A stretch of DNA of 64,000 bases from Candidatus Obscuribacter sp. (GTDB taxonomy: Bacteria; Cyanobacteriota; Vampirovibrionia; Obscuribacterales; Obscuribacteraceae), in the NCBI GenBank assembly GCA_016718315.1, contig JADKDV010000001.1, positions 558,001 through 622,000 of the forward strand, given 5' to 3'. The notes under the pieces are model-generated. The model was not told the DNA's origin. It saw only the letters and a list, made by a program, of their open reading frames with translations, and made no database searches. Position 1 is the first letter of the stretch; each line of letters opens with the position of its first letter. The position numbers and the translations under genes were made by a program. Shown here piece after piece: positions 18,631-27,184 of this stretch.

Positions 18631-20232
18631 CTAATTTACGCGTTTGACTTGACCCTGCCAGCACTTGTCACGCAGTACGGCTTTGAGTATTTTGCCTGAG
18701 CCGGTCTTAGGCAGCTCATCATGAAACTCTACTTCTCTTGGCGCTTTGTAATGAGCCAGTCGCTCTTTCACAAATTCAATAAGCTGAGCTTCAGTAACAC
18801 TAGCACCGGTCTTGAGCACCACGCAAGCTTTGACACGCTCACCCCAGCGCTCATCAGGAGCGCCAAAGACAGCGCATTCCAATATGTCAGCATGGAAGTG
18901 CAGAGCATGCTCCACTTCGGTGGAATAGATATTTTCGCCACCAGAAATGATCATGTCTTTTTTGCGATCGACAATATTGACATAGCCATCACTGTCTACA
19001 ACAGCTAAATCTCCAGTGTAAATCCAACCATCGCGCAGAGCTTCTTTAGTAGCTTCTTCGTTACGCCAGTAGCCTCTAAACACATTTGGACCGCGAGCGA
19101 TAATTTCGCCAACCTCCAGACCATTCTTTTCGACCTGACTGCCATCGGCTTTGACTACTTTTAGTTCTATACCTATAAAAGTCCGACCTGTTTTGGAGCG
19201 GATGCTTTGCAGCTGTTGCTTACTGCGACCAAGATGCTCGTTAAAAGGCAAACTGATAGTGAGGAAGGGACTGGTCTCTGTCATGCCATAAAACTGCACA
19301 TACTGACAGTTGAAGATTTCTTCGACCAATCTCACGCTCTCTGGCGCCATCGGAGAGCCAGCAGTCATAATCGAACGCAGCTTGGTATACGAGTACTCCC
19401 ACACTTTACTGCTATTAATCAGCGCATTGGCCATTGTCGGCACAAGCGCTGTCAGTGTTACGTTTTCGGTTTCAATCAATTTAAGGGCTTCGTCAGCCTT
19501 AAAGGCTGGCATAAAGACATGCTTGCCGCCCACCCAGGTGATGGCAAAAATCGCCCAGGCATCAACAAGGTGGAACATCGGAGCCAGGTGGGCCCAGATG
19601 TCAGCGTCTGTCAGCTGCATTTCGGCAACAGCGCCAAGTGCGTTGTAAGCCACGTTGCCGTGGGTGAGCATGACACCTTTAGCCATGCCAGTTGTACCAC
19701 TGGTGTAATAGAGCTGAGCCAGGTCCTCGCTGTATAGCTCACAGTCAATCATCTCACGACGCCAGTGACTGAGCAAAAATGACTCGTAGTGTACGCCTGT
19801 GGCAGTAGTCTTGGGAGGGTTACCAGGTCCAAGCCAGGTAACAAGCTTGAGTGGGCTTTCTTCCACTTCGCTTTCCATTTCGGCCAGGGCTTCCACAGCC
19901 AGATCGGCAAAATCAGTATGAGAGACAAGCATCTCAGCACCGCTATGGACCAGGATCTGACTGATTTCAGATTTAGAAAGGCGGAAATTAATGGGGGCTA
20001 AAACCAGACCCAGGCAGCTAGTGGCGTAATAAAGCTCTAAAAACTCAACACAGTTTGGACTCATACAGGCCACTACCGAGCCTTTGGTCAGCCCGAGTGC
20101 GCGGAACGAATGGGTCAGAGCCGCGACTCTTTGACCAAGCTCGCTGTATGTCAATCTCTTCAATCCGTCTACACAGGCTTCCCGGTCAGGCCAAAGCTCG
20201 ATTGCTCGTCTAAGAGAAATTGCTAGGTTCAC
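18631..20232 (-). CDS. Long-chain fatty acid-CoA ligase (AMP-forming)
   Basis: A 533-residue ANL-superfamily enzyme that activates a fatty acid to its acyl-CoA through an acyl-adenylate. Motifs in order: the P-loop YTSGTTGMAKGVMLTH, QFYGMTE, YTGDLAVVDSDGYVNIVDRK, KDMIISGGENIYSTEVE and the C-terminal catalytic lysine in PKTGSGKILK. The start chosen is GTG at 20232, preceded by GAGGGTGCTGTTT; this gives the usual N terminus NLAISLRRAIELWPD. A TTG 48 bases upstream is open but adds residues not usual in the family. Together with the acyl-CoA dehydrogenase (58409) and CoA transferase (27185) it suggests use of fatty or other carboxylic acids. Chain length is not predictable. Confidence 0.9.
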   Translation of the reverse strand: MNLAISLRRAIELWPDREACVDGLKRLTYSELGQRVAALTHSFRALGLTKGSVVACMSPNCVEFLELYYATSCLGLVLAPINFRLSKSEISQILVHSGAEMLVSHTDFADLAVEALAEMESEVEESPLKLVTWLGPGNPPKTTATGVHYESFLLSHWRREMIDCELYSEDLAQLYYTSGTTGMAKGVMLTHGNVAYNALGAVAEMQLTDADIWAHLAPMFHLVDAWAIFAITWVGGKHVFMPAFKADEALKLIETENVTLTALVPTMANALINSSKVWEYSYTKLRSIMTAGSPMAPESVRLVEEIFNCQYVQFYGMTETSPFLTISLPFNEHLGRSKQQLQSIRSKTGRTFIGIELKVVKADGSQVEKNGLEVGEIIARGPNVFRGYWRNEEATKEALRDGWIYTGDLAVVDSDGYVNIVDRKKDMIISGGENIYSTEVEHALHFHADILECAVFGAPDERWGERVKACVVLKTGASVTEAQLIEFVKERLAHYKAPREVEFHDELPKTGSGKILKAVLRDKCWQGQVKRVN

Positions 20233-20457
20233 AAACAGCACCCTCAAGAAAATTTCAACAACTATAAATGCTCCCACCAAATGGGACTCTAGCCCCGCTT
20301 TACTCTCTTTTTGGTCAACTTTTCTCTTGATAACCCCAATCTCTTACTATTTGCTTACCATTTTTAAGTAGGCAAAAATTAGCTGCTAAATTGGGCAAAG
20401 CCCTAAAGGCAGTATGCGGCAGGGCGTGGCAAGCAGCAAGACAAGGTAAAAGAGACA

Positions 20458-21720
20458 ATGGGACAAGTGATCGAAAAGACATACAACGGACTGAAAGTTC
20501 CTCAAGGCGAAAAAATCACTTTTAAGGACGGCAAACCAGTTGTACCTAACAAGCCAATCATCCCCTTCATCGAAGGCGACGGCACTGGCCGTGACATCTG
20601 GAGAGCAAGCAAGCGCGTTATCGATGCTGCTGTAACCAAAGCCTATGGCACAACCAAAGAAATCGCCTGGTACGAAGTATTTGCTGGCGAAAAAGCTCAC
20701 GACACTTTTAAAGAATGGTTGCCTGAAGACACCATCCACGCTCTCAGAGAATTTGGCGTAGCCATCAAAGGACCTCTCAGCACACCAGTAGGCGGCGGTA
20801 TCCGCAGCTTGAACGTCAGCCTGAGACAAATTTTTGACCTCTACTGCTGCGTCCGTCCAGTTCGCTGGTTTGAAGGCGTACCTTCACCAGTCAAACACCC
20901 AGAAAAACTCAACGTAGTTATTTACCGCGAAAACACTGAAGACGTATACGCTGGTATCGAATGGGCCGCTGGCTCAGCTGAAGCCAAAAAGCTCATTGAA
21001 CTAGTAGAAAGCTTTGCTGGTAACAGAAAAATCCGCCTAGATAGCGGTATCGGTATCAAACCAATCTCCGAGTTTGGTTCTCAACGTCTGGTCAAAAAAG
21101 CCATTGAATACGCCATCACCAAAGGACGTAAGACCGTCACCATGGTGCACAAAGGCAACATCCAGAAGTACACCGAAGGCGCTTTCAGAGACTGGGGCTA
21201 CCAGATGGCTGAAAAAGATTTTGCCAAAGAAATCGTAACTGAGCAAAAACTCTGGGACGAAATGAACGGCAAAATGCCAGAAGGCAAAATCCTGCTCAAC
21301 GATCGCATCGCTGACTCAATGTTCCAACAAGTACTTCTCCGTCCAGACGAGTACTCAGTACTCGCCACCACCAACCTCAATGGCGACTACCTCTCTGACG
21401 CTTGTGCAGCTCAAGTAGGCGGTCTCGGTATCGCTCCTGGCGCTAACATCGGCGACGACTGCGCAATATTCGAAGCCACCCACGGTACCGCTCCCAAGTA
21501 CGCTGACAAGGATGTAATCAATCCTGGTTCAGTAATCTTGTCCGGCGCCATGATGCTTGAATACATGGGCTGGAACGAAGCATGCGCTTTGATTCACGAA
21601 GCAATCGCTAAGACCATCCAACAAAAGAAAGTTACTTACGACATGGAACGTCTGATGGAAGGCGCTACCAAACTCAAAACCAGTGAGTTTGCTGATGCCA
21701 TCATCGCTAACATGGGCTAA
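20458..21720 (+). CDS. icd: Isocitrate dehydrogenase, NADP-dependent
   Basis: A 420-residue TCA-cycle enzyme converting isocitrate to 2-oxoglutarate and CO2. It shows the bacterial IDH hallmarks: PFIEGDGTGRDIW, GPLSTPVGGGIRSLNVSLRQ (substrate-binding Ser and Arg), VVIYRENTEDVYAGIEW, the Lys in VTMVHKGNIQKYTEGAFRDW, and GDYLSDACAAQVGGLG with the metal-binding Asp. Cofactor choice is visible in ATHGTAPKYADKD, where the Lys-Tyr pair is typical of NADP-specific enzymes. Codon use is strongly biased toward C-ending codons compared with its neighbours, as expected for a highly expressed gene. A strong terminator follows. Confidence 0.97.
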   Translation: MGQVIEKTYNGLKVPQGEKITFKDGKPVVPNKPIIPFIEGDGTGRDIWRASKRVIDAAVTKAYGTTKEIAWYEVFAGEKAHDTFKEWLPEDTIHALREFGVAIKGPLSTPVGGGIRSLNVSLRQIFDLYCCVRPVRWFEGVPSPVKHPEKLNVVIYRENTEDVYAGIEWAAGSAEAKKLIELVESFAGNRKIRLDSGIGIKPISEFGSQRLVKKAIEYAITKGRKTVTMVHKGNIQKYTEGAFRDWGYQMAEKDFAKEIVTEQKLWDEMNGKMPEGKILLNDRIADSMFQQVLLRPDEYSVLATTNLNGDYLSDACAAQVGGLGIAPGANIGDDCAIFEATHGTAPKYADKDVINPGSVILSGAMMLEYMGWNEACALIHEAIAKTIQQKKVTYDMERLMEGATKLKTSEFADAIIANMG

Positions 21721-21741
21721 TTAACTGCTCGAAAAGTGACT

Positions 21742-21773
21742 AAAACGGGCGCTCCAGTAGCGCCCGTTTTTTT
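21742..21773 (+). terminator. Rho-independent terminator after icd
   Basis: AACGGGCGCT pairs with AGCGCCCGTT around a 5-base loop, followed by a T-tract of seven. Confidence 0.93.
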
Positions 21774-21787
21774 AGGAAATAGCTTGA

Positions 21788-22918
21788 GTGGCAAATATGC
21801 AAAAGAGCAAAAATAATCCGGCATTTATTAGCGGTCTGGACCTGGCCCAGGGCTACTACTCAGAGATAGTTGGACCTTTGTTGAGGAGTAACTATCCCGC
21901 CTTAAAATACGCCGCAGCACTCATTGGCGAAGGCTCTGATGTCTTGGGATTTGATACTGAGATATCTTGTGATCATGACTGGGGCCCGAGGCTACTGCTC
22001 TTTGTTGATCACAAAGACTTGCACTGCAAAGACTCGATTTTAGCAAACCTCAAAAACTCACTGCCAAAGACTTACATGGGCTTTGCCACTGGTTTTATAA
22101 AAGACAACGGCGTGCACCTGATGGACCATGGTCAGTCAGGAGACACTGTACCGCGCATCACCATCCAATCAATCGACGACTACATTAGTGATTATCTGAG
22201 CATCGACATACACGGACCAATAACGACTATAGACTGGCTCACAATGCCAGAGCAAAAGCTACTCGCTCTAACAGGGGGCAAAGTATTTTATGATGCCATT
22301 GGTATCGAGGCTCTGCGCAAAAAGCTATCCTACTATCCAAACGATGTCTGGCTTTATCTAATGGCCAGCGCCTGGAGTGCTATTGAGCAAGAAGAGCATC
22401 TTATGGGCCGGGCCGGTATTGTAGGCGACGAGCTGGGCTCAGCTTTGATTGCTAGCAGACTGGTGCAAAACATCATGCGCCTGTGCTTTTTGATAGCACG
22501 TCAATACGCACCCTATGCCAAATGGTTTGGCAGTGCCTTCAATCAACTAAAGGCAGCAGGCAGTCTTGCAAGCCACCTTCAAGGCGTATTAGCAGCAAGC
22601 AACTGGCAAGAGCGCCAAAAGCATTTATCTCAGGCATACACAAAGCTTGTAAGCCTACATAACCAATTGCAGATTACCGAGCTTCAAGTAGAGTCAGTCC
22701 TGCAGTTTCATGAGCGGCCATTTGAAGTAATCAGTATGGGTCGCATGTCGCAGTCACTAATCAAAGCAATTAAAGACCCAGAGATAAAAGCTCTGAGCCG
22801 CTTGCCATTAATAGGCAGCATCGATCAATTGAGTAGCAGTACCGACTTGCTAAGCAAAAGTCTCTGGCGCAGTGCCCTTACAGAGCTATACAAAACTGGT
22901 GGGGTAGGCAATGACTGA
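21788..22918 (+). CDS. DUF4037 protein (nucleotidyltransferase-like)
   Basis: A 376-residue DUF4037 family member. The family pattern is clear at the N terminus: FISGLDLAQGYYSEIVGPLL, then AALIGEGSDVLGFDTEISCD followed by HDWGPRLLLF. The G-S-x(9)-D-x-D/E-like arrangement recalls the nucleotidyltransferase core, but catalytic activity is unproven. The rest is mostly helical (WLYLMASAWSAIEQEEHLMG). GTG at 21788 follows AGGAAATAGCTTGA and is taken as start. The 3' end overlaps the next gene by 8 bases, so the two are translationally coupled and probably act together. Confidence 0.82.
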   Translation: MANMQKSKNNPAFISGLDLAQGYYSEIVGPLLRSNYPALKYAAALIGEGSDVLGFDTEISCDHDWGPRLLLFVDHKDLHCKDSILANLKNSLPKTYMGFATGFIKDNGVHLMDHGQSGDTVPRITIQSIDDYISDYLSIDIHGPITTIDWLTMPEQKLLALTGGKVFYDAIGIEALRKKLSYYPNDVWLYLMASAWSAIEQEEHLMGRAGIVGDELGSALIASRLVQNIMRLCFLIARQYAPYAKWFGSAFNQLKAAGSLASHLQGVLAASNWQERQKHLSQAYTKLVSLHNQLQITELQVESVLQFHERPFEVISMGRMSQSLIKAIKDPEIKALSRLPLIGSIDQLSSSTDLLSKSLWRSALTELYKTGGVGND

Positions 22919-24017
22919 TCTGGCCAAACAAATAGCGCAAAAGCATGGTCAAAACGATTTGCTTGAGCTCCTATCAAAGGACTTATCTGGCTCCCAGTTG
23001 CATACGGTCTTATTGACTGCCATCAAGGAGCGCGTCAAAGAGCAGTCACTGACTGACATAACCAAGACCTCAAAAGTGACTCAGGCGTGTAATCTAGATG
23101 GACGGCTCTTGCATCAAGTAGAGGGCATAGCCTATCAAAGCGCTAAAGACTATAAAGTAGTGGAGCTTGCGCCACTAAATCCCCTGGGTACCACCAATCA
23201 ATTAAGTGGACTCGATCAGGGCAATATCCTCAGCACTATTAGAGCCTTTGAAGTAGCAAGTGATCCTACAATTGGCTTAGCGCTAAATTGCGCTCATTTG
23301 CGCAAAACTCAGGAGCAGCGCAAAAACAACCTCAGACTCTGCACCTCTCAGCGCGTGGTGAGATTTCCGGAGCCAACCAATCCCGCCTATACAGCGCATT
23401 TTAAACTCTTTAGCATGGTCGACAGCGGTCGCGATAGAGGGTCTTTTGGCTTTGAACTAGATGCACTAAAGTCGCAGTTGACTGTCTATCTGGAGTTACT
23501 TAAAACGCTGGGGCAGTGCGGTTTTAGCCATAAAGACATAGTTGTCGAATTATCCGATACAAGAGTAGTAAAAGCACTGGCGCTATCACACGGTGTGGAC
23601 TCTGACAAAATCAAATCTATGGTGCGCGCCTCCGATAGCGATAGTGCCACAAGGCTGCTTGCCCAGTACCAAAAGATCTGGGTCAAAGCACCGACCAATA
23701 TTGATGATGAACTGGGACAATACAATCTACCGGCGCATCACCTGCTCCAACTCAAAGCCTTGCAAAAACAGGTGATGGAGCCGTTATCCATCATCTATCC
23801 CGGCGTCCATTTTTGTTTTAACCTGCATCGCCTCACAGGTCTTAACTACTATCAGGGACCAACTCTGCATATCAAACTGCAAAATCTATCGGATCAGACT
23901 TTTATGGTTGCCGATGGCGGTTTTGTCGACTGGACACAACGGCTACTAACCGACAAAAAAGAACGGCTTCTTACCAGCGCTATTGGTATTGAGCTAATCT
24001 GCCGAGTTTTTAAGTAA
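22911..24017 (+). CDS. Class II aminoacyl-tRNA synthetase-like (HisRS/HisZ-like) protein
   Basis: A 368-residue protein that I assign to the class II synthetase fold by pattern. It has a motif-1-like start (ELAPLNPLGTTNQLSGLDQG), then SQRVVRFPEPTNPAYTAHFK followed by LFSMVDSGRD, like motif 2 and its arginine. The end (FCFNLHRLTGLNYYQGPTLH, then VADGGFVDWTQRLL) echoes the HisRS signature R-x-L-x-YYTG...GGRYD. It lacks an obvious anticodon-binding domain, as do paralogues such as HisZ. The overlap with the DUF4037 gene suggests joint function, possibly modification of a small molecule or a tRNA-related task; this is inference. It is not a housekeeping HisRS. Confidence 0.6.
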   Translation: MTDLAKQIAQKHGQNDLLELLSKDLSGSQLHTVLLTAIKERVKEQSLTDITKTSKVTQACNLDGRLLHQVEGIAYQSAKDYKVVELAPLNPLGTTNQLSGLDQGNILSTIRAFEVASDPTIGLALNCAHLRKTQEQRKNNLRLCTSQRVVRFPEPTNPAYTAHFKLFSMVDSGRDRGSFGFELDALKSQLTVYLELLKTLGQCGFSHKDIVVELSDTRVVKALALSHGVDSDKIKSMVRASDSDSATRLLAQYQKIWVKAPTNIDDELGQYNLPAHHLLQLKALQKQVMEPLSIIYPGVHFCFNLHRLTGLNYYQGPTLHIKLQNLSDQTFMVADGGFVDWTQRLLTDKKERLLTSAIGIELICRVFK

Positions 24018-24029
24018 CACCAGACAAGG

Positions 24030-24548
24030 ATGAGCAAAATGACCACATCAGTGCGTGTACTCGCAGAAGCAGACCTCGATGATTTCTGGCAAATACGTCT
24101 ACGGGCCTTAAAAGAGCACCCCGAGTCCTTTGGTGCCAGTCTGACCGAGTCTGAGCAGATGACTCGCAGTGAAATTTTGCAAAGGCTCACGGCAACAGCA
24201 GATAGCTTTGTGCTTGGAGTATTTAATCCAGACTTAGTTGGCATCGCCGGATTTTTTAGACGGTCAGGCTTAAAGCTCAAACACAAAGGTACTATCTGGG
24301 GTGTCTACGTCACGCCAGAAAGCCGCGGGCAGAAGCTAGGCAAACTCCTAATAGAGTCCTGTATTGACAGAGCAAAAGCTATGCCCGACATGGAGCATAT
24401 TATGTTGACAGTTGTCACCGCCAATGGTGCTGCTCGAGAGCTGTACAAATCACTGGGCTTTGTTTCATTTGGCATTGAGCCTGCTGCACTCAAATGCAAC
24501 GGCCAGGACTATGACGAAGAAATGATGCAGTATACAATTAACAAGTAA
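24030..24548 (+). CDS. GNAT family N-acetyltransferase
   Basis: A 172-residue GNAT protein. Motif A, which binds acetyl-CoA, is IWGVYVTPESRGQKLGKLLI (R-G-x-x-x-G/A type). This is followed by HIMLTVVTANGAARELYKSL and GFVSFGIEP, the usual motif B. The start may be ATG 24030 or ATG 24039 (better spaced from AAGG). It lies 12 bases after the HisRS-like gene and could be the third gene of that operon. Substrate unknown. Confidence 0.85.
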   Translation: MSKMTTSVRVLAEADLDDFWQIRLRALKEHPESFGASLTESEQMTRSEILQRLTATADSFVLGVFNPDLVGIAGFFRRSGLKLKHKGTIWGVYVTPESRGQKLGKLLIESCIDRAKAMPDMEHIMLTVVTANGAARELYKSLGFVSFGIEPAALKCNGQDYDEEMMQYTINK

Positions 24549-24554
24549 AAGCTA

Positions 24555-25010
24555 TCAATCAAAGTCCACGACTTTGCAGTTACTTAAACGGTGCATTCTC
24601 ATAGCTGTATAGACTCTGATAGAGACTACCAATCGCTCTTTATCAATGCCAAAGTCATCGATACCGGCTTGGCCATTAACATTGAGCCAGACATAACGAG
24701 GCAATAGACTGATGTCTTTGTAAGTAGATAGAGCAGAGTCCGAGTGCCAGCTATTAAACCTTTCGCTAGTCGTGACTTCTACTGCTTCAAAACTGACTCC
24801 ACTGACAGGGATGGTCAGACTTTGCAGTCTTTTGCCCATGGACTCACTAACTATATAGACACCTGCAGTCCCCAGGAGTTCATCAACTGGCCAAACATCC
24901 AGCACGTAGTGCAAATGCTGCACTTGAGGCGGTTTTGACGGGGGTTTTGCAAACTTAGTATTGATACCAAAGTCACCGGCAGACTCTGCTTTAAGAGCAA
25001 AGTATTTCAA
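24555..25010 (-). CDS. DUF1629/Imm11-Imm43-type immunity protein
   Basis: A 151-residue protein starting with TTG at 25010, directly after the stop of the toxin gene. The sequence follows the family I recall as DUF1629/Imm43: opening KYFALKAESAGDFGINT, then LHYVLDVWPVDELLGTAGVY, IVSESMGKRLQ, GVSFEAVEVTTSERF, LPRYVWLNVNGQAGIDDFGI and RLVVSIRVYTAM. Members sit immediately downstream of polymorphic toxins and neutralise them by binding. The zero-base spacing makes coupled translation likely, so immunity is made with toxin. It has no signal peptide and should act in the cytoplasm. Confidence 0.8.
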   Translation of the reverse strand: MKYFALKAESAGDFGINTKFAKPPSKPPQVQHLHYVLDVWPVDELLGTAGVYIVSESMGKRLQSLTIPVSGVSFEAVEVTTSERFNSWHSDSALSTYKDISLLPRYVWLNVNGQAGIDDFGIDKERLVVSIRVYTAMRMHRLSNCKVVDFD

Positions 25011-27026
25011 TCAATGCCCTCCAGTGGGTGGCAAAAAATGCTTTCCAAATTCTTTATCGATGGCTTTGAGTTGATTCAACACTTGCTGCCTTGTGGGATC
25101 GGGATAATCGCACCGGAACTGATTCCAGATATTATGGATATTTCTATAGTGATTTAGCGACTCTTCGGTCTTAGCCAATCCTCGTAAGTTGGAGAGCTCG
25201 TTTAACTCAGCGGCACTAAAGAGCCCGGGATGATCTCTGAGCACCCATTCAGGTACCCCACGCTCGACGACAATTCTATCAGCTACTGCTATCAATCCTG
25301 GATACTTATTAAAGTAGACATCGCGGTGATCATTGACCTTTTGCAGACCGTGAGCCATTAGTGATGCTTCACTCTGATTTTGTAATTGCTCAACACTTAC
25401 TCCTAGCCTGCGAGCGGCAATCTCAGCAGTATGTGCCTCTTTTTCACCCTCAAAAAAGTAGACTGTTTTTGGCGGTATATCGATACCAAAACGTCTGGCA
25501 AAGCGAGCGATAATTTCAGGGCTTTCAAATACTCGCTCAACATGTTCAACACCTCTTTGAGGTTTGCCTGTGAGCATCTCTATTGGTTTGGCAGCACCAC
25601 CCAGCTCTTCTGCCTGAGACATCAAATAAAGCCCGCGTATCTCGCGGGTCAGGCGCACAGTACGACCATCCGGCATGACTGCTTCAGGAGCGTGGACGTC
25701 CTCAAAAAATCCCTTTATAGCAGCTACTATCTTTTTAGCATCGGCAGGCGCGTGGGCCAACTCAGAGCCAGTCTTGTGAGCAATCTTGGCCATGTTGGGC
25801 AAAATTTCAGTCAGCTTGCCAGACTTTAGTACCGCCTGAGCCTGCTCCGGCAAAAGCGCACCAGCACCCATCTCCACTACAAATTGATACTTGAGCCGCT
25901 CCTGTTCTCGGGCGGGCAAGTCACCCCATGTCTTATCTATATGAGAGCCAAGATTGTAGAGGTCCTTAGCAGGCTTGAGCCAATCACCTTGGGCACCGAG
26001 GTCGTTTAAGTAACGCTCAGAGAGATTGAATAATTTGACCTCACCCACAAGCATACGGCCGACAGCCGCACCGGCTTTTGCACCAAGATCAGAGGCTGTC
26101 TCCTTGTCACCAAACATGCAGGCATGGGCAAAGTCGGTCAAATGCGCCAGGTCTTGCAGCACAGTACCAAGCCCTTCGGTGGCACCGACAAGCGCGCCAA
26201 GGCGCTCCTCAGACTCAGCCACAGTCCAATGCTCGACACGGCCGCGGACTGCTGTGGTAAGCACTTCGCTTTGCCTATCCTCAGGCAGTGCACCGACTCC
26301 ACCCCAATCGTCAGGCTCTGGTGTGCGACTGACAAAGGACATCTGATTGTTTGAGCTGTCACCATATCCAGTTACACTCTTTACAGCTTCTCCCTTGTCA
26401 GTTACACCACTGTCACTCTTTTGAGCTAACCGGACATTGTCAGGGGACATCGTTTTGTTAGCAGGTGGAGCTGCACTCTCAAGGATTGATATGCGCGGCT
26501 CAAAATGATGCTCACCACATTGCTCAAGGTCATCATGGTCTACTCTATGGCGGCTGGAGACAGCATTAAGCTCCTGTTTAAGCGCTTCTCTGGCATAGTC
26601 ATCCAGGGCAGTAGTGGATGCACCCAAAGCCTTGGACTGCGCTCTCATATCTTGAATCATAGAAGCAAGGGCACGCTTTTCTTGAGGCACACCATCGTCT
26701 TTAGCCACGCTCTCAAGTCCCTGAGTATTTACGTTATCTGGACTTTGAGCCTGCTGTTTAAGCAATTCGCTCTCGCTAATTTTGTCTTTGCGAGAAGCCA
26801 CTCGATCACCAAATACTAGCTCTATACTGTGCTCCTGAGTAGCCAGGTCGCTACTGCTATACCTTGCCAGGGAGCCATCGCTAGCATTTGTGCGAGACTT
26901 TTCGACTGTTGTCAGATCTGAGGCCGAGGCTGTTCGTGCACTCTGAGCATCCGCTGTCTTGAGGGTATCAGACTCCTTATTAGAGTCTAAGCGCTCGCCC
27001 TTTTCGTTTGCTTTTGCATCTGACAT
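25011..27026 (-). CDS. Polymorphic toxin with variable C-terminal domain
   Basis: A 671-residue protein. ATG 27026 is preceded by CAGGAGACAGCTT and is preferred to the ATG at 27050. The first 200 residues are low-complexity, polar and probably disordered. Residues about 260-480 are helical. The last 60 residues read ELNELSNLRGLAKTEE, then HYRNIHNIWNQF, then QQVLNQLKAIDKEFGKHFLP. This resembles C-terminal toxins with the pattern SNLRG...N...H..I...WN.F...Q.L...ID..FG..F.PP, probably HNH-like nucleases. The immunity-type gene directly downstream supports a toxin. No signal peptide is visible, so delivery by a specialised system is inferred. Confidence 0.7.
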   Translation of the reverse strand: MSDAKANEKGERLDSNKESDTLKTADAQSARTASASDLTTVEKSRTNASDGSLARYSSSDLATQEHSIELVFGDRVASRKDKISESELLKQQAQSPDNVNTQGLESVAKDDGVPQEKRALASMIQDMRAQSKALGASTTALDDYAREALKQELNAVSSRHRVDHDDLEQCGEHHFEPRISILESAAPPANKTMSPDNVRLAQKSDSGVTDKGEAVKSVTGYGDSSNNQMSFVSRTPEPDDWGGVGALPEDRQSEVLTTAVRGRVEHWTVAESEERLGALVGATEGLGTVLQDLAHLTDFAHACMFGDKETASDLGAKAGAAVGRMLVGEVKLFNLSERYLNDLGAQGDWLKPAKDLYNLGSHIDKTWGDLPAREQERLKYQFVVEMGAGALLPEQAQAVLKSGKLTEILPNMAKIAHKTGSELAHAPADAKKIVAAIKGFFEDVHAPEAVMPDGRTVRLTREIRGLYLMSQAEELGGAAKPIEMLTGKPQRGVEHVERVFESPEIIARFARRFGIDIPPKTVYFFEGEKEAHTAEIAARRLGVSVEQLQNQSEASLMAHGLQKVNDHRDVYFNKYPGLIAVADRIVVERGVPEWVLRDHPGLFSAAELNELSNLRGLAKTEESLNHYRNIHNIWNQFRCDYPDPTRQQVLNQLKAIDKEFGKHFLPPTGGH

Positions 27027-27184
27027 AAGCTGTCTCCTGCGCCTGTACATCCATTATTCCACTTATTGACAATTAGAAATCCTCACCACCTCTCACTTCT
27101 TTACGCAATCTCAAAAGAGCGCTTTTGAGCGCTAAAATTGCATAGAGAATTTTTAGGGATATTGCAGTAACTGCAGAAATTACT

